The position numbers and the translations under genes were made by a program. The notes under the pieces were generated by a model, which worked only from the letters and a program-made list of their open reading frames with translations, made no database searches and was not told the DNA's origin. From Nemertoderma westbladi (Eukaryota > Xenacoelomorpha > Nemertodermatida > Nemertodermatidae), in assembly GCA_032718475.1 (NCBI GenBank), contig JAUCBJ010006516.1, forward strand, positions 1-37,946: a DNA stretch of 37,946 nt, read 5' to 3'. This document shows, one piece after another, positions 1 to 10,742 of this stretch (position 1 is the first letter of the stretch; every line of letters starts with the position of its first letter).

Positions 1-955
1 TCAGCTTTAGTGAATTCAATTAAATATTATTGGCTGTATTGGTGTTGTGAATTAAATATATGTAAGATGTTAGCCCTTTCTAATTAAATCTGAAAGATTA
101 AGACATTTATTTCAATCAATCTGAACAGTTGGGACAGTGCTGGAATGTCTCAGTCTGCAACAACAGCATAGCGCACTACCCAACTAACAAATTTCCACTA
201 AATTCTCCACTTTATTCTCTAAAACGCTCAAACTACCATCCCAAATTCAGAAAAACAGAATAAAATTGGATTATTTAGTAATAAGTACTATTACTATTTA
301 GTAAAGGTTCTATACCTATAATGATAACGGACAATATATCTACTAAATACCCAACAAAACAATCCATCTAAGCACTTATTCCCAATTAACAGATTACAAT
401 TACATCTCACTATACCACATCAAAAATCAATGTCACATCACCACTGCCATTTCATTACATTTATAATGATATCAACAACCCAAAGACCATTTGCTATCAT
501 CTCATTTATAAAGCGCGATTTTATTGATGGAGATAAACTTATACCCCGTTATATTGAATATTCACCAAGCATCAACCTGAAAAGAACAAACCAACAACAT
601 CTATGGGAAATTTTTTAAAACGAATAAACATGTCAACTGTTGATTTATGACTCCAGCTAATGGACTATAAACAAACACCGTGACTCTCGAATTACAGACG
701 TTCCAACCACCACGCAATTCTCCCATCCCTACACGATTAATAAAACACTCATAACCGACCTTAGAATTTTCCTCCCCTCCATTCCCCACACGGCGGGCAG
801 CATTATTAGTCCTTCAGAATATGAGTCATCAATATCAAATACTGTCAACCGAACCCCTACAGGCAACAGACCAACTAACTACTAACCCACTAACTTATAC
901 AAAATGAAACAATAATGACGAGAGCAATATTTGAGATAGAGGTTACACATTTAAT
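1..955. other. AT-rich intergenic DNA
   Basis: No coding region, RNA gene or recognisable element is visible. The only open frames are about 60 codons, with no domain-like composition. The DNA is AT-rich with short homopolymer runs. Confidence 0.6.
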
Positions 956-1256
956 ACTACTAACAATTAAACAACCCCCCCCCCCCCCTTATACTACTAA
1001 CTGTTAATAACCCCCACCCCTCACCCTCTATCACTATGTCTACTACTAACCATTTAATACCCCCCCCCCCTCCCCATCCTCTATCGCACTACGTCTACTA
1101 CTACAGTACTAACCGCGTCAAACAACAAACCCCTCGAACCCCCCCCCCCCCCCCCCCCCCTCTATCACTGCTACTAGTGATAGTAGTAGTACTAACCATT
1201 AAACACCCCCCCCCCCCCCCACCCCCACACCAACTACTGTAGGTCTACTACTAACC
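956..1256. repeat. Oligo-C tandem repeat
   Basis: A degenerate tandem array of four or five units of roughly 60-90 bp. Each unit pairs a block like CTACTACTAACCATTAA with a run of 9-20 C residues and then CTCTATCAC. C-runs lie near 975-988, 1060-1069, 1140-1160 and 1206-1220. Length variation is mostly in the C-runs. The short proline-rich open frames across it are by-products of the poly-C. Confidence 0.7.
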
Positions 1257-1292
1257 ACTAAAGGGTAGTTGTGCGTGGTAGAACCGCCGTGA

Positions 1293-2453
1293 CTCATCCT
1301 CAGAGGATGTGGTGATTGGCAGGTTGACGCCTGTAGCATTATATATAATGGGAAATACGTTCGATTCAATCGTTGGGGTGATGCCAACAAAGGCCGCAAC
1401 GTCGTGCAAGAATCGGTAAGTCTTACTTACCAGAACATAAGATTCCTATTTGACTTCCTCAATTATAAGAAAATAGCTATTGAATATTATAAGGAATACA
1501 CCAGAGGTAATTTGTTTATAACACCCATAAATCACGCGTACTTACGCATTGGGAAAAACGGCGCATCAATCTTTATCTCGCGAAGAATTCTAGATGTCTT
1601 ACAAAACATCTACGCCAAAGCCGTTCTTTCCCGTATTGAACCAAAAAAGAAGGAAATTCACGATGAGAATTTTATGGAGTTCGAAGATTGTGGGTACATT
1701 GGATATATCTACGACTTTGAAGGGCAACGATTTGTCGGCGTTTGGGAAGCGGATGATATAGGTAGACAGCGGAAGGGTGTTCTATATTACGATGGGTTGA
1801 ATCTCAGAGCGGATGAATTCTGTTTGCTCGACTTTAACATAGATAAGAATGTTAAGGATAATATCGACGAGGTTAGTATAAGGTACACATCGATCGTTAA
1901 CGAAAACGGGATATATTTGTCCCACAACTTCGACACCAAGGTTATTTTCATCCCTCGAAACAACGCAAATGTCAAGATAATTAAGGAATTACAGAAGTAC
2001 GCGGGCCACTATATTCCGACTGGGTGTGACTTTCTACCGATTAAAAAGTTAGTTGTTGAGGCTGCGATTGATGAATTAGCGGGCGAGGAACCCATGAAAG
2101 TGGAAATGCTGAACAACGCTAGACAGCTGCAGACGTCCGAGGCAGTAAAAGTCACCGCTAAGAAAATAGGTAAGAAAAAAATCTGGTTGCCAACGATTGC
2201 GGAAAGTGAACTAAGAGGCAGCGCTGAAAAAAAGAATGATTATAAGGATATTGATACCCTCGTTGGGGGTGTGAGCGCTCAGATGAAGATGAAAACACCT
2301 AAAGCCATGAAAGAACAAGCGCTTAAGCGAAAAATTGATCTCGTCGTGAATAAAACACCTAGCTATGAGTATGAAGATATCAGCGACTTTGAAGAGGACA
2401 TCGTGGATGATGAAAACATACCTCAAATAAAGAAGATTAAACATTCAGTGTGA
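1293..2453 (+). CDS. Unrecognised protein frame, about 386 codons, no clear ATG start
   Basis: I do not recognise this protein. The frame is open from just after a TGA at 1290-1292 to a TGA at 2451-2453. There is no ATG in its first 120 or so codons, and the GTG at 1404 would be an odd start for an animal. It may therefore be a 3' exon (TTGGCAG at 1316-1322 could be an acceptor), a 5'-truncated gene or a decayed mobile or viral gene. Composition looks genuinely protein-like: mixed hydrophobic and aromatic N-terminal two-thirds, then a lysine-rich, acidic tail ending in KKIKHSV, which could be a nuclear localisation signal. No transmembrane segment, zinc finger or catalytic motif stands out. 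No AATAAA follows closely. A satellite and short repeats lie downstream, so neighbours give no functional clue. Confidence 0.45.
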   Translation, partial: LILRGCGDWQVDACSIIYNGKYVRFNRWGDANKGRNVVQESVSLTYQNIRFLFDFLNYKKIAIEYYKEYTRGNLFITPINHAYLRIGKNGASIFISRRILDVLQNIYAKAVLSRIEPKKKEIHDENFMEFEDCGYIGYIYDFEGQRFVGVWEADDIGRQRKGVLYYDGLNLRADEFCLLDFNIDKNVKDNIDEVSIRYTSIVNENGIYLSHNFDTKVIFIPRNNANVKIIKELQKYAGHYIPTGCDFLPIKKLVVEAAIDELAGEEPMKVEMLNNARQLQTSEAVKVTAKKIGKKKIWLPTIAESELRGSAEKKNDYKDIDTLVGGVSAQMKMKTPKAMKEQALKRKIDLVVNKTPSYEYEDISDFEEDIVDDENIPQIKKIKHSV

Positions 2454-2639
2454 ATATTTCGAGCGGTAGAAACTTTATTATTATAAATAGGTCGCGTTCG
2501 TAGGTGGTGTCGCTGTAACGAGTCAGACATGGTTAAATAATTATTATTATTTTGTGGTAGAAAATTATAAATTTGTTAAATTATTTGTTGGTATAATTAA
2601 TTATCGGTTGAAATATTTGTTGGTATAATGATAATATTA

Positions 2640-2741
2640 TAAATACAATAACCTTACTTCGTCGTAGCTCGCCCCACTACTCATTAATGGCACCCATATG
2701 CTAAGGCTTCACTCGCTTCATGGCTCGCCCCATTTTTTCAA
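2640..2741 (+). repeat. Short dispersed repeat, copy 1
   Basis: First of three local copies of a short block containing ATAACCTTA, CTAAGGCTTCACTCGCTTC and GGCTCGCCCCAT. It is preceded by AATATTATAAATAC, which also precedes copy 3. No coding content. Confidence 0.6.
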
Positions 2742-2885
2742 TGTTGGAAGGAATGATGGGGATGTTGGGTGATGGTGGTGGTGGTAATGATGCTGAGGAT
2801 GAGGAAGAAGACTGGGCGGATGGTGATAGCGGGATAAGCGGGTGAGGTGGTGGGAGAAATTTTTAAACCTTTTTTAGTTGTTGCG

Positions 2886-2935
2886 TCATAACCTTACTTC
2901 GATGCTATCACTCACTTCATGGCTCGCCCCATAGG
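2886..2935 (+). repeat. Short dispersed repeat, copy 2
   Basis: A shorter, diverged copy: ATAACCTTACTTCGATGC, then CACTTCATGGCTCGCCCCAT. It lacks the CCCATATGCTAAGG portion. Confidence 0.6.
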
Positions 2936-2952
2936 TAGAATAATCAAATTAA

Positions 2953-3030
2953 AATAATATTATAAATACTATAACCTTAACCCATATGCTAAGGCTTCAC
3001 TCGCTTCATGGCTCGCCCCATTTTTTCATC
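2953..3030 (+). repeat. Short dispersed repeat, copy 3
   Basis: Near-identical to copy 1 from CCCATATGCTAAGG through GGCTCGCCCCATTTTTTCA. It also carries the upstream AATATTATAAATAC box. The three copies within 400 bp suggest local duplication or a small mobile unit. Confidence 0.6.
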
Positions 3031-3185
3031 AAATCACGAAATCATGTTAAAGACTTTATAACAAACGTCTGTAACCCACTTACTATATTGGGTTTTACCT
3101 ATTGCGGTTCAAGGTCAAACGCCAACCGGTAGACACGAATTAATTAAATTACTTCCGTCTGCGAACTGGCCTTATACCACATGTC

Positions 3186-3285
3186 ACATATACACAGTGG
3201 TGACATATGTTACATATACACAATGGTAACCATAGTAAGTGGGCGGAGTGACACAATGGTAATCATAGTAAGTAGGCGGGGCAAG
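3186..3285 (+). repeat. Two-copy tandem repeat of about 32 bp
   Basis: ACACAATGGTAACCATAGTAAG followed by GGGCGG is repeated once with few changes (about 3218-3250 and 3251-3284). A diverged CACAGTGGTGACATATG block lies just upstream. Not coding. Confidence 0.55.
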
Positions 3286-3360
3286 AACCGTTCGGCAAAT
3301 TCTTTAACATGGTAGACTATGGCAGAAGCTGTTTTATTTCAGTTGTTTATCATACTACTT

Positions 3361-6093
3361 ATGTACACTATGTACTATGTACTATGTACACTATGTACTA
3401 TGTACACTATGTACTATGTACACTATGTACTATGTACACTATGTACTATGTACACTATGTACTATGTACACTATGTACTATGTACACTATGTACTATGTA
3501 CACTATATACTATGTACTATGTACTATGTACGCTATGTACTATGTATACACTATGTACTATATACACTATGTACTATGTACACTATGTACACTATGTACT
3601 ATGTACACTATGTACTATGTACACTATGTACTATGTACACTATGTACATGTACACTATGTACTATGTACACTATGTACTATGTACACTATGTACATGTAC
3701 ACTATGTACTATGTACACTATGTACTATGTACACTATGTACTATGTACACTATGTACTATGTACTATGTACATTATGTACTATGTACAAAGTACACTATG
3801 TACTATGTACACTATATACTATGTACACTATGTACTATGTACACTATGTACATGTACACTATGTACTATGTACACTATGTACTATGTACACTATGTACTA
3901 TGTACACTATGTACTATGTACACTATGTACTATGTACATTATGTACTATGTACAAAGTACACTATGTACTATGTACACTATATACTATGTACACTATGTA
4001 CTATGTACACTATGTACTATGTACACTATGTACTATGTACACTATATACTATGTACGCTATGTACTATGTACACTATGTACACTATATACTATGTACACT
4101 ATGTACTATGTACGCTATGTACTATGTACACTATGTACTATGTACACTATGTACTATGTACACTATGTACTATGTACACTATGTACTATGTACACTATGT
4201 ACTATGTACGCTATGTACTATGTACACTATGTATTATGTACAAAATGTACCATTTACACTATGTACTATGTATACACTATGTACTATGTACACTATGTAC
4301 TATGTACACTCAATACTATGTACACTATGTACTATGTACACTATTTACTATGTACTATGTACACTATGTACTATGTACTATGTACACTATGTACTATGTA
4401 CACTATGTACTATGTACACTATGTACTATGTACACTATGTACTATGTACACTATGTACACTATGTACTATGTACACTATATACTATGTACACTATGTACT
4501 ATGTACACTATGTACTATGTACACTATGTACTATGTACACTATGTACTATGTACACTATGTACTATGTACACTATGTACTATGTACACTATGTACTATGT
4601 ACTATGTACACTATGTACTATGTACGCTATGTACTATGTACACTATGTACTATGTACAAAATGTACCATTTACACTATGTACTATGTATACACTATGTAC
4701 TATGTACACTCAATACTATGTACACTATGTACTATGTACACTATTTACTATGTACTATGTACACTATGTACTATGTACACTATGTACTATGTACACTATG
4801 TACTATGTACACTATGTACTATGTACACTATGTACTATGTACACTATGTACTATGTACACTATGTACACTATGTACTATGTACACTATATACTATGGACA
4901 CTATATACTATGTACACGATGTACTATGTACACTATGTACCATGTACACTATGTACTATGTACACTATGTACTATGTACACTATGTACACTATGTACACT
5001 ATGTACTATGTACACTATGTACTATGTACACTATGTACTATGTACACTATGTACTATGTACACTATGTACTATGTACACTATGTACTATGTACACTATGT
5101 ACTATGTACACTATGTACTATGTACACTATGTACTATGTACACTATGTACTATGTACACTATGTACACTATGTACTATGTACACTATGTACACTATGTAC
5201 TATGTACACTATGTACTATGTACACTATGTACTATGTACACTATGTACTATGTACACTATGTACTATGTACACTATGTACTATGTACACTATGTACTATG
5301 TACACTATGTACTATGTACACTATGTACTATGTACACTATGTACTATGTACACTATGTACTATGTACACTATGTACTATGTACACTATGTACTATGTACA
5401 CTATGTACTATGTACACTATGTACTATGTACACTATGTACTATGTACACTATGTACTATGTACACTATGTACTATGTACACTATGTACTATGTACACTAT
5501 GTACTATGTACACTATGTACACTATGTACACTATGTACTATGTACACTATGTACTATGTACACTATGTACTATGTACACTATGTACTATGTACACTATGT
5601 ACTATGTACACTATGTACTATGTACACTATGTACTATGTACACTATGTACTATGTACACTATGTACTATGTACACTATGTAATATGTACACTATGTACTA
5701 TGTACACTATTTACTATGTACTATGTACACTATGTACTATGTACTATGCACACTATGTACTATGTACACTATGTACTATGTACACTATGTACACTATGTA
5801 CTATGTACACTATGTACACTATGTACACTATGTACTATGTACACTATGTACTATGTACACTATGTACTATGTACACTATGTACTATGTACACTATGTACT
5901 ATGTACACTATGTACACTATGTACACTATGTACACTATGTACTATGTACACTATGTACTATGTACACTATGTACTATGTACACTATGTACTATGTACACT
6001 ATGTACTATGTACACTATGTACTATGTACACTATGTACTATGTACTATGTACACTATGTACTATGTACACTATGTACTATGTACACTATGTAC
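3361..6093 (+). repeat. 16-bp satellite, 2.7 kb
   Basis: A near-pure tandem array of TATGTACACTATGTAC, made of a 9-mer TATGTACAC and a 7-mer TATGTAC. Variants drop or add one submotif or carry point changes (CATTATGTAC, CAAAGTAC, CTCAATAC, CTATTTAC). Some variant strings recur at longer spacing, such as CAAAATGTACC at 4241 and 4657 (416 bp, 26 units) and CAAAGTAC at 3787 and 3953. This shows higher-order duplication. The forward unit has no stop codon in any frame, so three overlapping 790-940 codon frames run through it with a repeating Tyr/Met/Cys/Val/His/Leu/Thr peptide. These are a consequence of the repeat, not genes. The unit is rich in self-complementary TGTACA. Confidence 0.97.
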
Positions 6094-6786
6094 TACTTTT
6101 TATAATATAATATATATACTAATCTATATTATACTACTTTTTGAACCCTCTTTCGTTTATTTTGCCAATAATGATATAAATATACTACAATACATTTAGT
6201 ATTTACGGGGGAAATTCAAACATACAAAAATACAGTAACACAAAATCAATGAAATTTACTATTTTTAGTATTGGTTCATGGTCTTTGACATAAGTGACCA
6301 TTATTACCGTAATGTGTGTGTGTGTGTGTCCAGAGCGATATCTCAGTTATTTATTAATCAATCGAAACAAAATTTGGACAAAAGTTAGATATAGGGATGG
6401 CGAAGGCTCATACAAAAAATTGGGTGTCGAGATAGTATTTGTGCGATGTGAGCGCTATATTTGCGTGTTTTCGCATGGTTTAGGAAAAAGCTATCTTGTC
6501 ATAGGGAACGCAATGAATGATTCTGATATTTGGCATGGAGGTACCTGAATTATTTCTAAATCGATTAACGGAGGCCGATTTTTAAATTTGGACCTACATT
6601 ATGACCTAATTGAAGATTTAATTAAGGTAATTAATTAGCATTAGCAATTACCAATACTGCAGTACCGGTACTGCAGTCCTGTAGGCCCTAGACTGCTAGT
6701 ACTGTCTGATTGTCTGCCTGTAGTTAATCTGTAGACAATCTTAGCACTATGCACTACCTGCTAGCATACTGGCATAGCAGCAAACT
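6094..6786. other. Non-coding DNA with a GT microsatellite and adjoining block
   Basis: AT-rich DNA after the satellite. A (GT)n run lies at about 6313-6329, followed immediately by a roughly 230-bp block beginning CCAGAGCGATATCTCAG that holds an open frame to 6548. The junction of microsatellite and block resembles repeat-derived hypothetical proteins that begin with alternating Val/Cys in invertebrates. I treat it as a repeat, not a gene. Near 6660-6680 there is a CAGTACCGGTACTG palindrome. Confidence 0.4.
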
Positions 6787-7000
6787 GGAATGGAATTGGA
6801 ATTGGAATTGTTTATTGACATCAAAATACAGTAAAAATATTAAAAACATAGGCTATACGTTAAACGTTACACACAACAGTACAATCGAAAACTAAAACAA
6901 GAATTTACAAATTTATTCAATTACGGTAAAGTGTAGCTGTAGGACTTTAAAATTATGGTATTGTATACTAAAAACAATAGATGAGAAACGGTTTGGTTTG
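6787..7000 (-). mobile_element. Possible 3' end of a minus-strand non-LTR element
   Basis: Read on the minus strand, the DNA runs through an AT-rich tail to GTCAATAAACAATTCC and ends in about three AATTCC repeats (plus-strand GGAATT near 6787-6808). An AATAAA followed by a short microsatellite tail is typical of CR1/L2-type LINE 3' ends. No coding part of such an element is recognisable upstream on that strand, so this is a weak call. Confidence 0.3.
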
Positions 7001-8267
7001 AACAAATAAGTTTTTATGGGAGTGCACACTAAAAAGGATCATGATGATGTCAGGATGTAGATGTGGATATAATTACAAATATTAAAAAAACAAAAAATGG
7101 GAACATACAGGCGCATAGGAAGCACAGGAAGGCGCACAGGGAGCATACATACGGGCGCGGAATGATAACGGTTAACGGCACAGAGCAAAAGATAATGATG
7201 TCGGGGATAACCTCATGAGACATAGTCTCGTTTCCATGGGGTCCCCTGGCAGTACCAAGTACCGGTACTTCTGACTGGCAGACTGGCATAGCATTTCAGT
7301 TTATTATTATCCATCAGGTAGGCTATGCCTGGCTTAAAAATAATATTTCGCCATGTTCGCAGTGCGACTTCGCACTGACTACCGGTAGGCCTATGCAGCT
7401 ATGCTATGAGATTAACCGTCCAGTCGTTCAGATGCATATGGTACCGGAACGGGTTACGGTTTAATCCTGCATTTGTCAATTACGACAATACCGGTACGAC
7501 TTTGAGTACCGCTGTACCGGTACGCGGTAGCCTACCGTTACCGGTTGACCGGTAGGCGTAGGCGGTAGACCTACGGTGCGATGGTAGCCAGCCGGTAGGT
7601 GGTAGGCTTACCGTACCGGTATAAATGTTGGCGGATGGCGGGATGACGTCGCGTGGCGCGTAATTACTTACCGGTTGCCGGTAGACGCCTACCCAACTCG
7701 TAACTGGTGGTCGTGGTCGACGGTCGTGGTGGGATGAGCATGACGCCTACGATGGGAACAAGTGAAAAGGAAACATAGGCCTACCCGACTGCCCGAACGA
7801 AAATGTACCGGTCAGCCGCCAGCCGGTACCCGAATACTGGTAGGGCCTACGTTTCGACAATGATGTATCGGTTATTATTATTGTACTGATTAAGTAGGAG
7901 GACCGTGAACCCTCCAGGCTTGCCAGCTTGTTATTTATTAATCCTGTCCGTCGCGGCAGTCTGTCAGTGATGGGTTATGGTTTGTACTGTAGAGGGATCT
8001 AAGTCGTTCTATATACTTCATGTTACTGGTGTGTACTGTTTTAGGTATAGGGTTTGTGCTGTTACGTTTGTGCTGTTTAGTTATCAGTCAGGACCTGAGT
8101 TCGTATTAATAGAATCCTGTAATCAGTTTGTAACAATTGATCATTTTACAATAGAGTACCAGAGTACAGCAAAGCAAATGCAACAACTTAACTTGTAATC
8201 CGGTTTTACTAAAGAACTATACATTGTAATTTTTATTATTATATACAACTATATGTGCTGATATGAG
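7001..8267. other. Non-coding DNA rich in ACCGGT and GGCCTA palindromes
   Basis: No gene supported. Between about 7240 and 7870 the motif ACCGGT, often as GTACCGGTAC, and TAGGCCTA-type palindromes recur many times. Examples are near 7259, 7381, 7492, 7517, 7540, 7614, 7670 and 7806. From about 7960 the composition changes to ordinary DNA and may include the 5' untranslated region of LINE A. The LINE A left boundary cannot be fixed here. Confidence 0.5.
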
Positions 8268-9287
8268 ATGGGCGACAGAAGAAAATCAGTTAAGTCCGCA
8301 TCTACAAGAAACTCGATTGGCATCTCTACAACTACAGGCACAGGGAATAAGCCCAACCCGAGCCCGAATTCAAAACCAAACATAATTTCAACAGCACGCA
8401 CTGATGGGCACATAGAAATAGAAGTGGTCTGTTCTGGCACCAACTGCACCCTAACAATGATATGTATTGCAAAACCAGTTACGGACTTTGGTCGAGTTGA
8501 TTTTTACTGTGGGAAATGTGCTGCAAAGCATGTACTCCGAGTCAGTAAAGATATACGCGACATGGAGACTAAATTTGAGGATAAACTGTTACAAGTAAAC
8601 TCACGTCTATCTGACACTGACGAGAACCTCCTAGCCTCTGATCAAGAGCTTAAGCATGACATCCGACAAACAAATTATGAGATAACTACACTTCGTGCCG
8701 AGTTGGTCCACCAAATCGCGAAGATCAACTCGAGGACTGATGACTTTGAAACAAAATTGACATCCTTAAGCCTCTGTGAAGCTGCTGACAGAAGAGACAG
8801 TGGGACTTCTGCACAAACGTCTTGGCAAGAAGTTCCTCCCCGACGGCAACAAAGGACTAATGCAGTGAGTGAACCTAAATCAGCCAACTTTGCACTACTC
8901 GCCAGAAAGCTGAAAGAAGAAGAATCTGAACAAGAGCGACGCAAGTCAAACATTGTAATTAAGGGGGCTGCAGTAACCAACAATGATCCGGAGTTTGTTG
9001 TTAATCTTGCTAAATCTCTCAACATAACCCTTGAGACATGTGACATAAAGGTTACCAGGGTCGGAAAGATCCAAAATGGGTCCCAATCAATCATTGTAAA
9101 ACTACCCCAAAGTAAAAGATATGACCTTCTCCAAAAGGCTCGCGACCTGAGAAAATCTTCTACTTTCAATCACCTATTTATATCACAAGATTTAACCCCA
9201 GAACAAAGTAAACTTCAATACGAACTTCGTGTGGAACGCAGGGCATTGGAATCTTCATTTCCAGATACCCACTGGGTAATTTATTGA
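8268..9287 (+). CDS. LINE A ORF1 protein
   Basis: Nucleic-acid-binding ORF1 protein of a CR1/L2-like LINE, expected to coat the element RNA. Residues 1-50 are Ser/Thr/Asn-rich. Cysteines at 55, 60, 66, 81 and 84 resemble a zinc-binding module (C-x2-C at 81-84). Residues about 95-165 are a charged coiled coil. Residues about 225-339 (from RRKSNIVIKG to WVIY) match the RRM-like and C-terminal region of LINE ORF1 proteins. The start ATG is the first in frame after a short AT-rich leader. The stop at 9285-9287 is TGA where LINE B has an Asn codon in the matching IIYNGEV. A CGA-to-TGA change is likely, because the frame then continues 78 codons to 9521. The original ORF1 was probably about 418 residues. 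Confidence 0.88.
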   Translation: MGDRRKSVKSASTRNSIGISTTTGTGNKPNPSPNSKPNIISTARTDGHIEIEVVCSGTNCTLTMICIAKPVTDFGRVDFYCGKCAAKHVLRVSKDIRDMETKFEDKLLQVNSRLSDTDENLLASDQELKHDIRQTNYEITTLRAELVHQIAKINSRTDDFETKLTSLSLCEAADRRDSGTSAQTSWQEVPPRRQQRTNAVSEPKSANFALLARKLKEEESEQERRKSNIVIKGAAVTNNDPEFVVNLAKSLNITLETCDIKVTRVGKIQNGSQSIIVKLPQSKRYDLLQKARDLRKSSTFNHLFISQDLTPEQSKLQYELRVERRALESSFPDTHWVIY

Positions 9288-9524
9288 GGCTCAGTGGTGG
9301 ATTCGGCCTCACTAAATCGACATTCCACAAAGCCTACAACTGTAGATAACATCAGTGAGACACACCCACTAACAGCATCACAAAGAATACCGAGAACATT
9401 CTACAGGTCGAGTGGAACAGTCAGACCAAACGTAAGTGACACTGCCGAATCTCGTGATGATACCTTACAACCCATACCGGTACCTCATTCACCCTTTAAT
9501 GTTCAACGCGAACAAACGGACTGA
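9288..9524 (+). pseudogene. LINE A ORF1 C-terminal extension beyond a nonsense codon
   Basis: In frame with ORF1 and open for 78 codons to a TGA at 9522-9524. It is Ser/Thr/Pro-rich and polar, like the tail of LINE B ORF1 after its own IIYNGEV. It is separated from ORF1 only by the TGA at 9285-9287, so it is most likely the original ORF1 tail. The closing stop reads TGA CTA G, the best-known leaky stop context in animals, and ORF2 lies downstream in the same frame. Confidence 0.6.
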
Positions 9525-9530
9525 CTAGAC
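9522..9530 (+). promoter_or_regulatory. Candidate readthrough stop of LINE A ORF1 (TGA CTA GAC)
   Basis: UGA-CUA-G is the strongest known readthrough context of animal mRNAs. ORF1, its tail and ORF2 share one frame across it. Function is inferred. Confidence 0.45.
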
Positions 9531-9608
9531 TCCACAATTATCCAAACCCACACAGGCGACAATCGGGACTCCAGTCAACAACTTCCGTTCACTTTATATC
9601 CCTGGCTA

Positions 9609-10742
9609 ATGCAGTTCGAGAACAGGGGTATCCATATTGCCCACTTAAATACTCGCAGTTTATATAACAAAATGTCAGAGATCCGTCTTCTACTTGGTAC
9701 AAGAAATCTCCACATACTCACCATTTCTGAAACTTGGTTGGATGAGTCAATTACATCACAAGAGGTGAAGGTGGATGGGTATGAATTTTACAGAGCGGAT
9801 CGCAACAGGGAAGGTGGAGGTGTTGGTATATATATCCTCTCCAGTCTATCTTTCAATCAACCAACCCCCCCTTTAATATCCGCAACAACTGAATGCTTCT
9901 TTGGTCTACTTAATCTTCCACACACCAAACCCATTTTAATTGGAGTTATATACCGCCCACAAACAAACACCAACTTCTTTGAGAACCTAGAATCTATGTT
10001 AGGAGATACTACAGCTTATAATGAGGTTATTATTATGGGTGACACAAATTCAGATACTCTAAACATACAAAATCCAACAACAGAGCCACTCAGACGCAAA
10101 CTCTACTCCTTCTGCAACTCAATGGGCCTTGAGCAGCTCATCAAAGAACCCACCCGTGTAACTTTGCATACATCAACAACCCTGGACCATATTTTTGTAT
10201 CCAACCCAGACAATATCTCACACAGTGGTGTTTTTAAAATGGGCCTCAGTGATCACTACCTGGTTTATGTGACTCGGAAACGTAAAAAACTTATGCCTCA
10301 CTCCCACACAACTCGTATCAGTAGATCATACAAAAACTACAGTGAAACCCGACTTCTAGAACTCTTGAACGCAAACACCGCTCTACCTACCATCCTCCAG
10401 ACAACATCAGTAGACAATGCTGCTATGATTCTACAGGCCGAACTGAACAATATCGCAAATGAAATTGCCCCTTTTAAAGAAGTCCGCATTAAACATAACA
10501 CAGAGCCATGGATTAACTCAACCATCACTTCTACAATTCAAGCAAGGAACAATGCATTTAGGGTATTTCATAACCATCCCAATTCAACTAACGAACAGGA
10601 GTATAAAAGGTTGAGGAATGTGTTAACAGGCCAAAGCAGATCTGCCAAAGCGAATTTCTTCCACGACAAGCTTGAGGCCAATAAATCTAATCACAAAGAG
10701 TTATGGAAAACACTGAAACACATGGGCGCCCCATCAAAAAAC
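9609..10742 (+). CDS. LINE A ORF2, part 1: endonuclease domain
   Basis: N-terminal apurinic/apyrimidinic-type endonuclease of the LINE polyprotein, which nicks target DNA to prime reverse transcription. Key motifs are visible: HLNTRSL (from 9642), SETW (9726-9737, catalytic Glu), GGGVGIY, GVIYRP, MGDTNSD (from 10035, Asp and Asn of the active site), LDHIF and SDH (10248-10256). A charged linker follows from about 10300. The ATG at 9609 is the first in this frame after the ORF1 stop region, and the frame matches ORF1. The coding sequence is interrupted at 10742 by the RTE-like fragment and resumes at 11769 with the frame kept: codons TCA AAA AAC are present on both sides as the target duplication. 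No inactivating change is seen within the endonuclease. Confidence 0.93.
10734..10742 (+). repeat. Target site duplication of the RTE-like insert (left)
   Basis: TCAAAAAAC, identical to 11760-11768. The two copies flank the RTE-like fragment. Confidence 0.85.

Noticed and set aside
1036-1242. 68-codon proline-rich frame
   Set aside because: Product of the poly-C repeats.
3309-6199. Three overlapping forward frames of about 790-940 codons
   Set aside because: They are the stop-free 16-bp satellite read in three frames; the peptides are pure repeat with no gene-like features.
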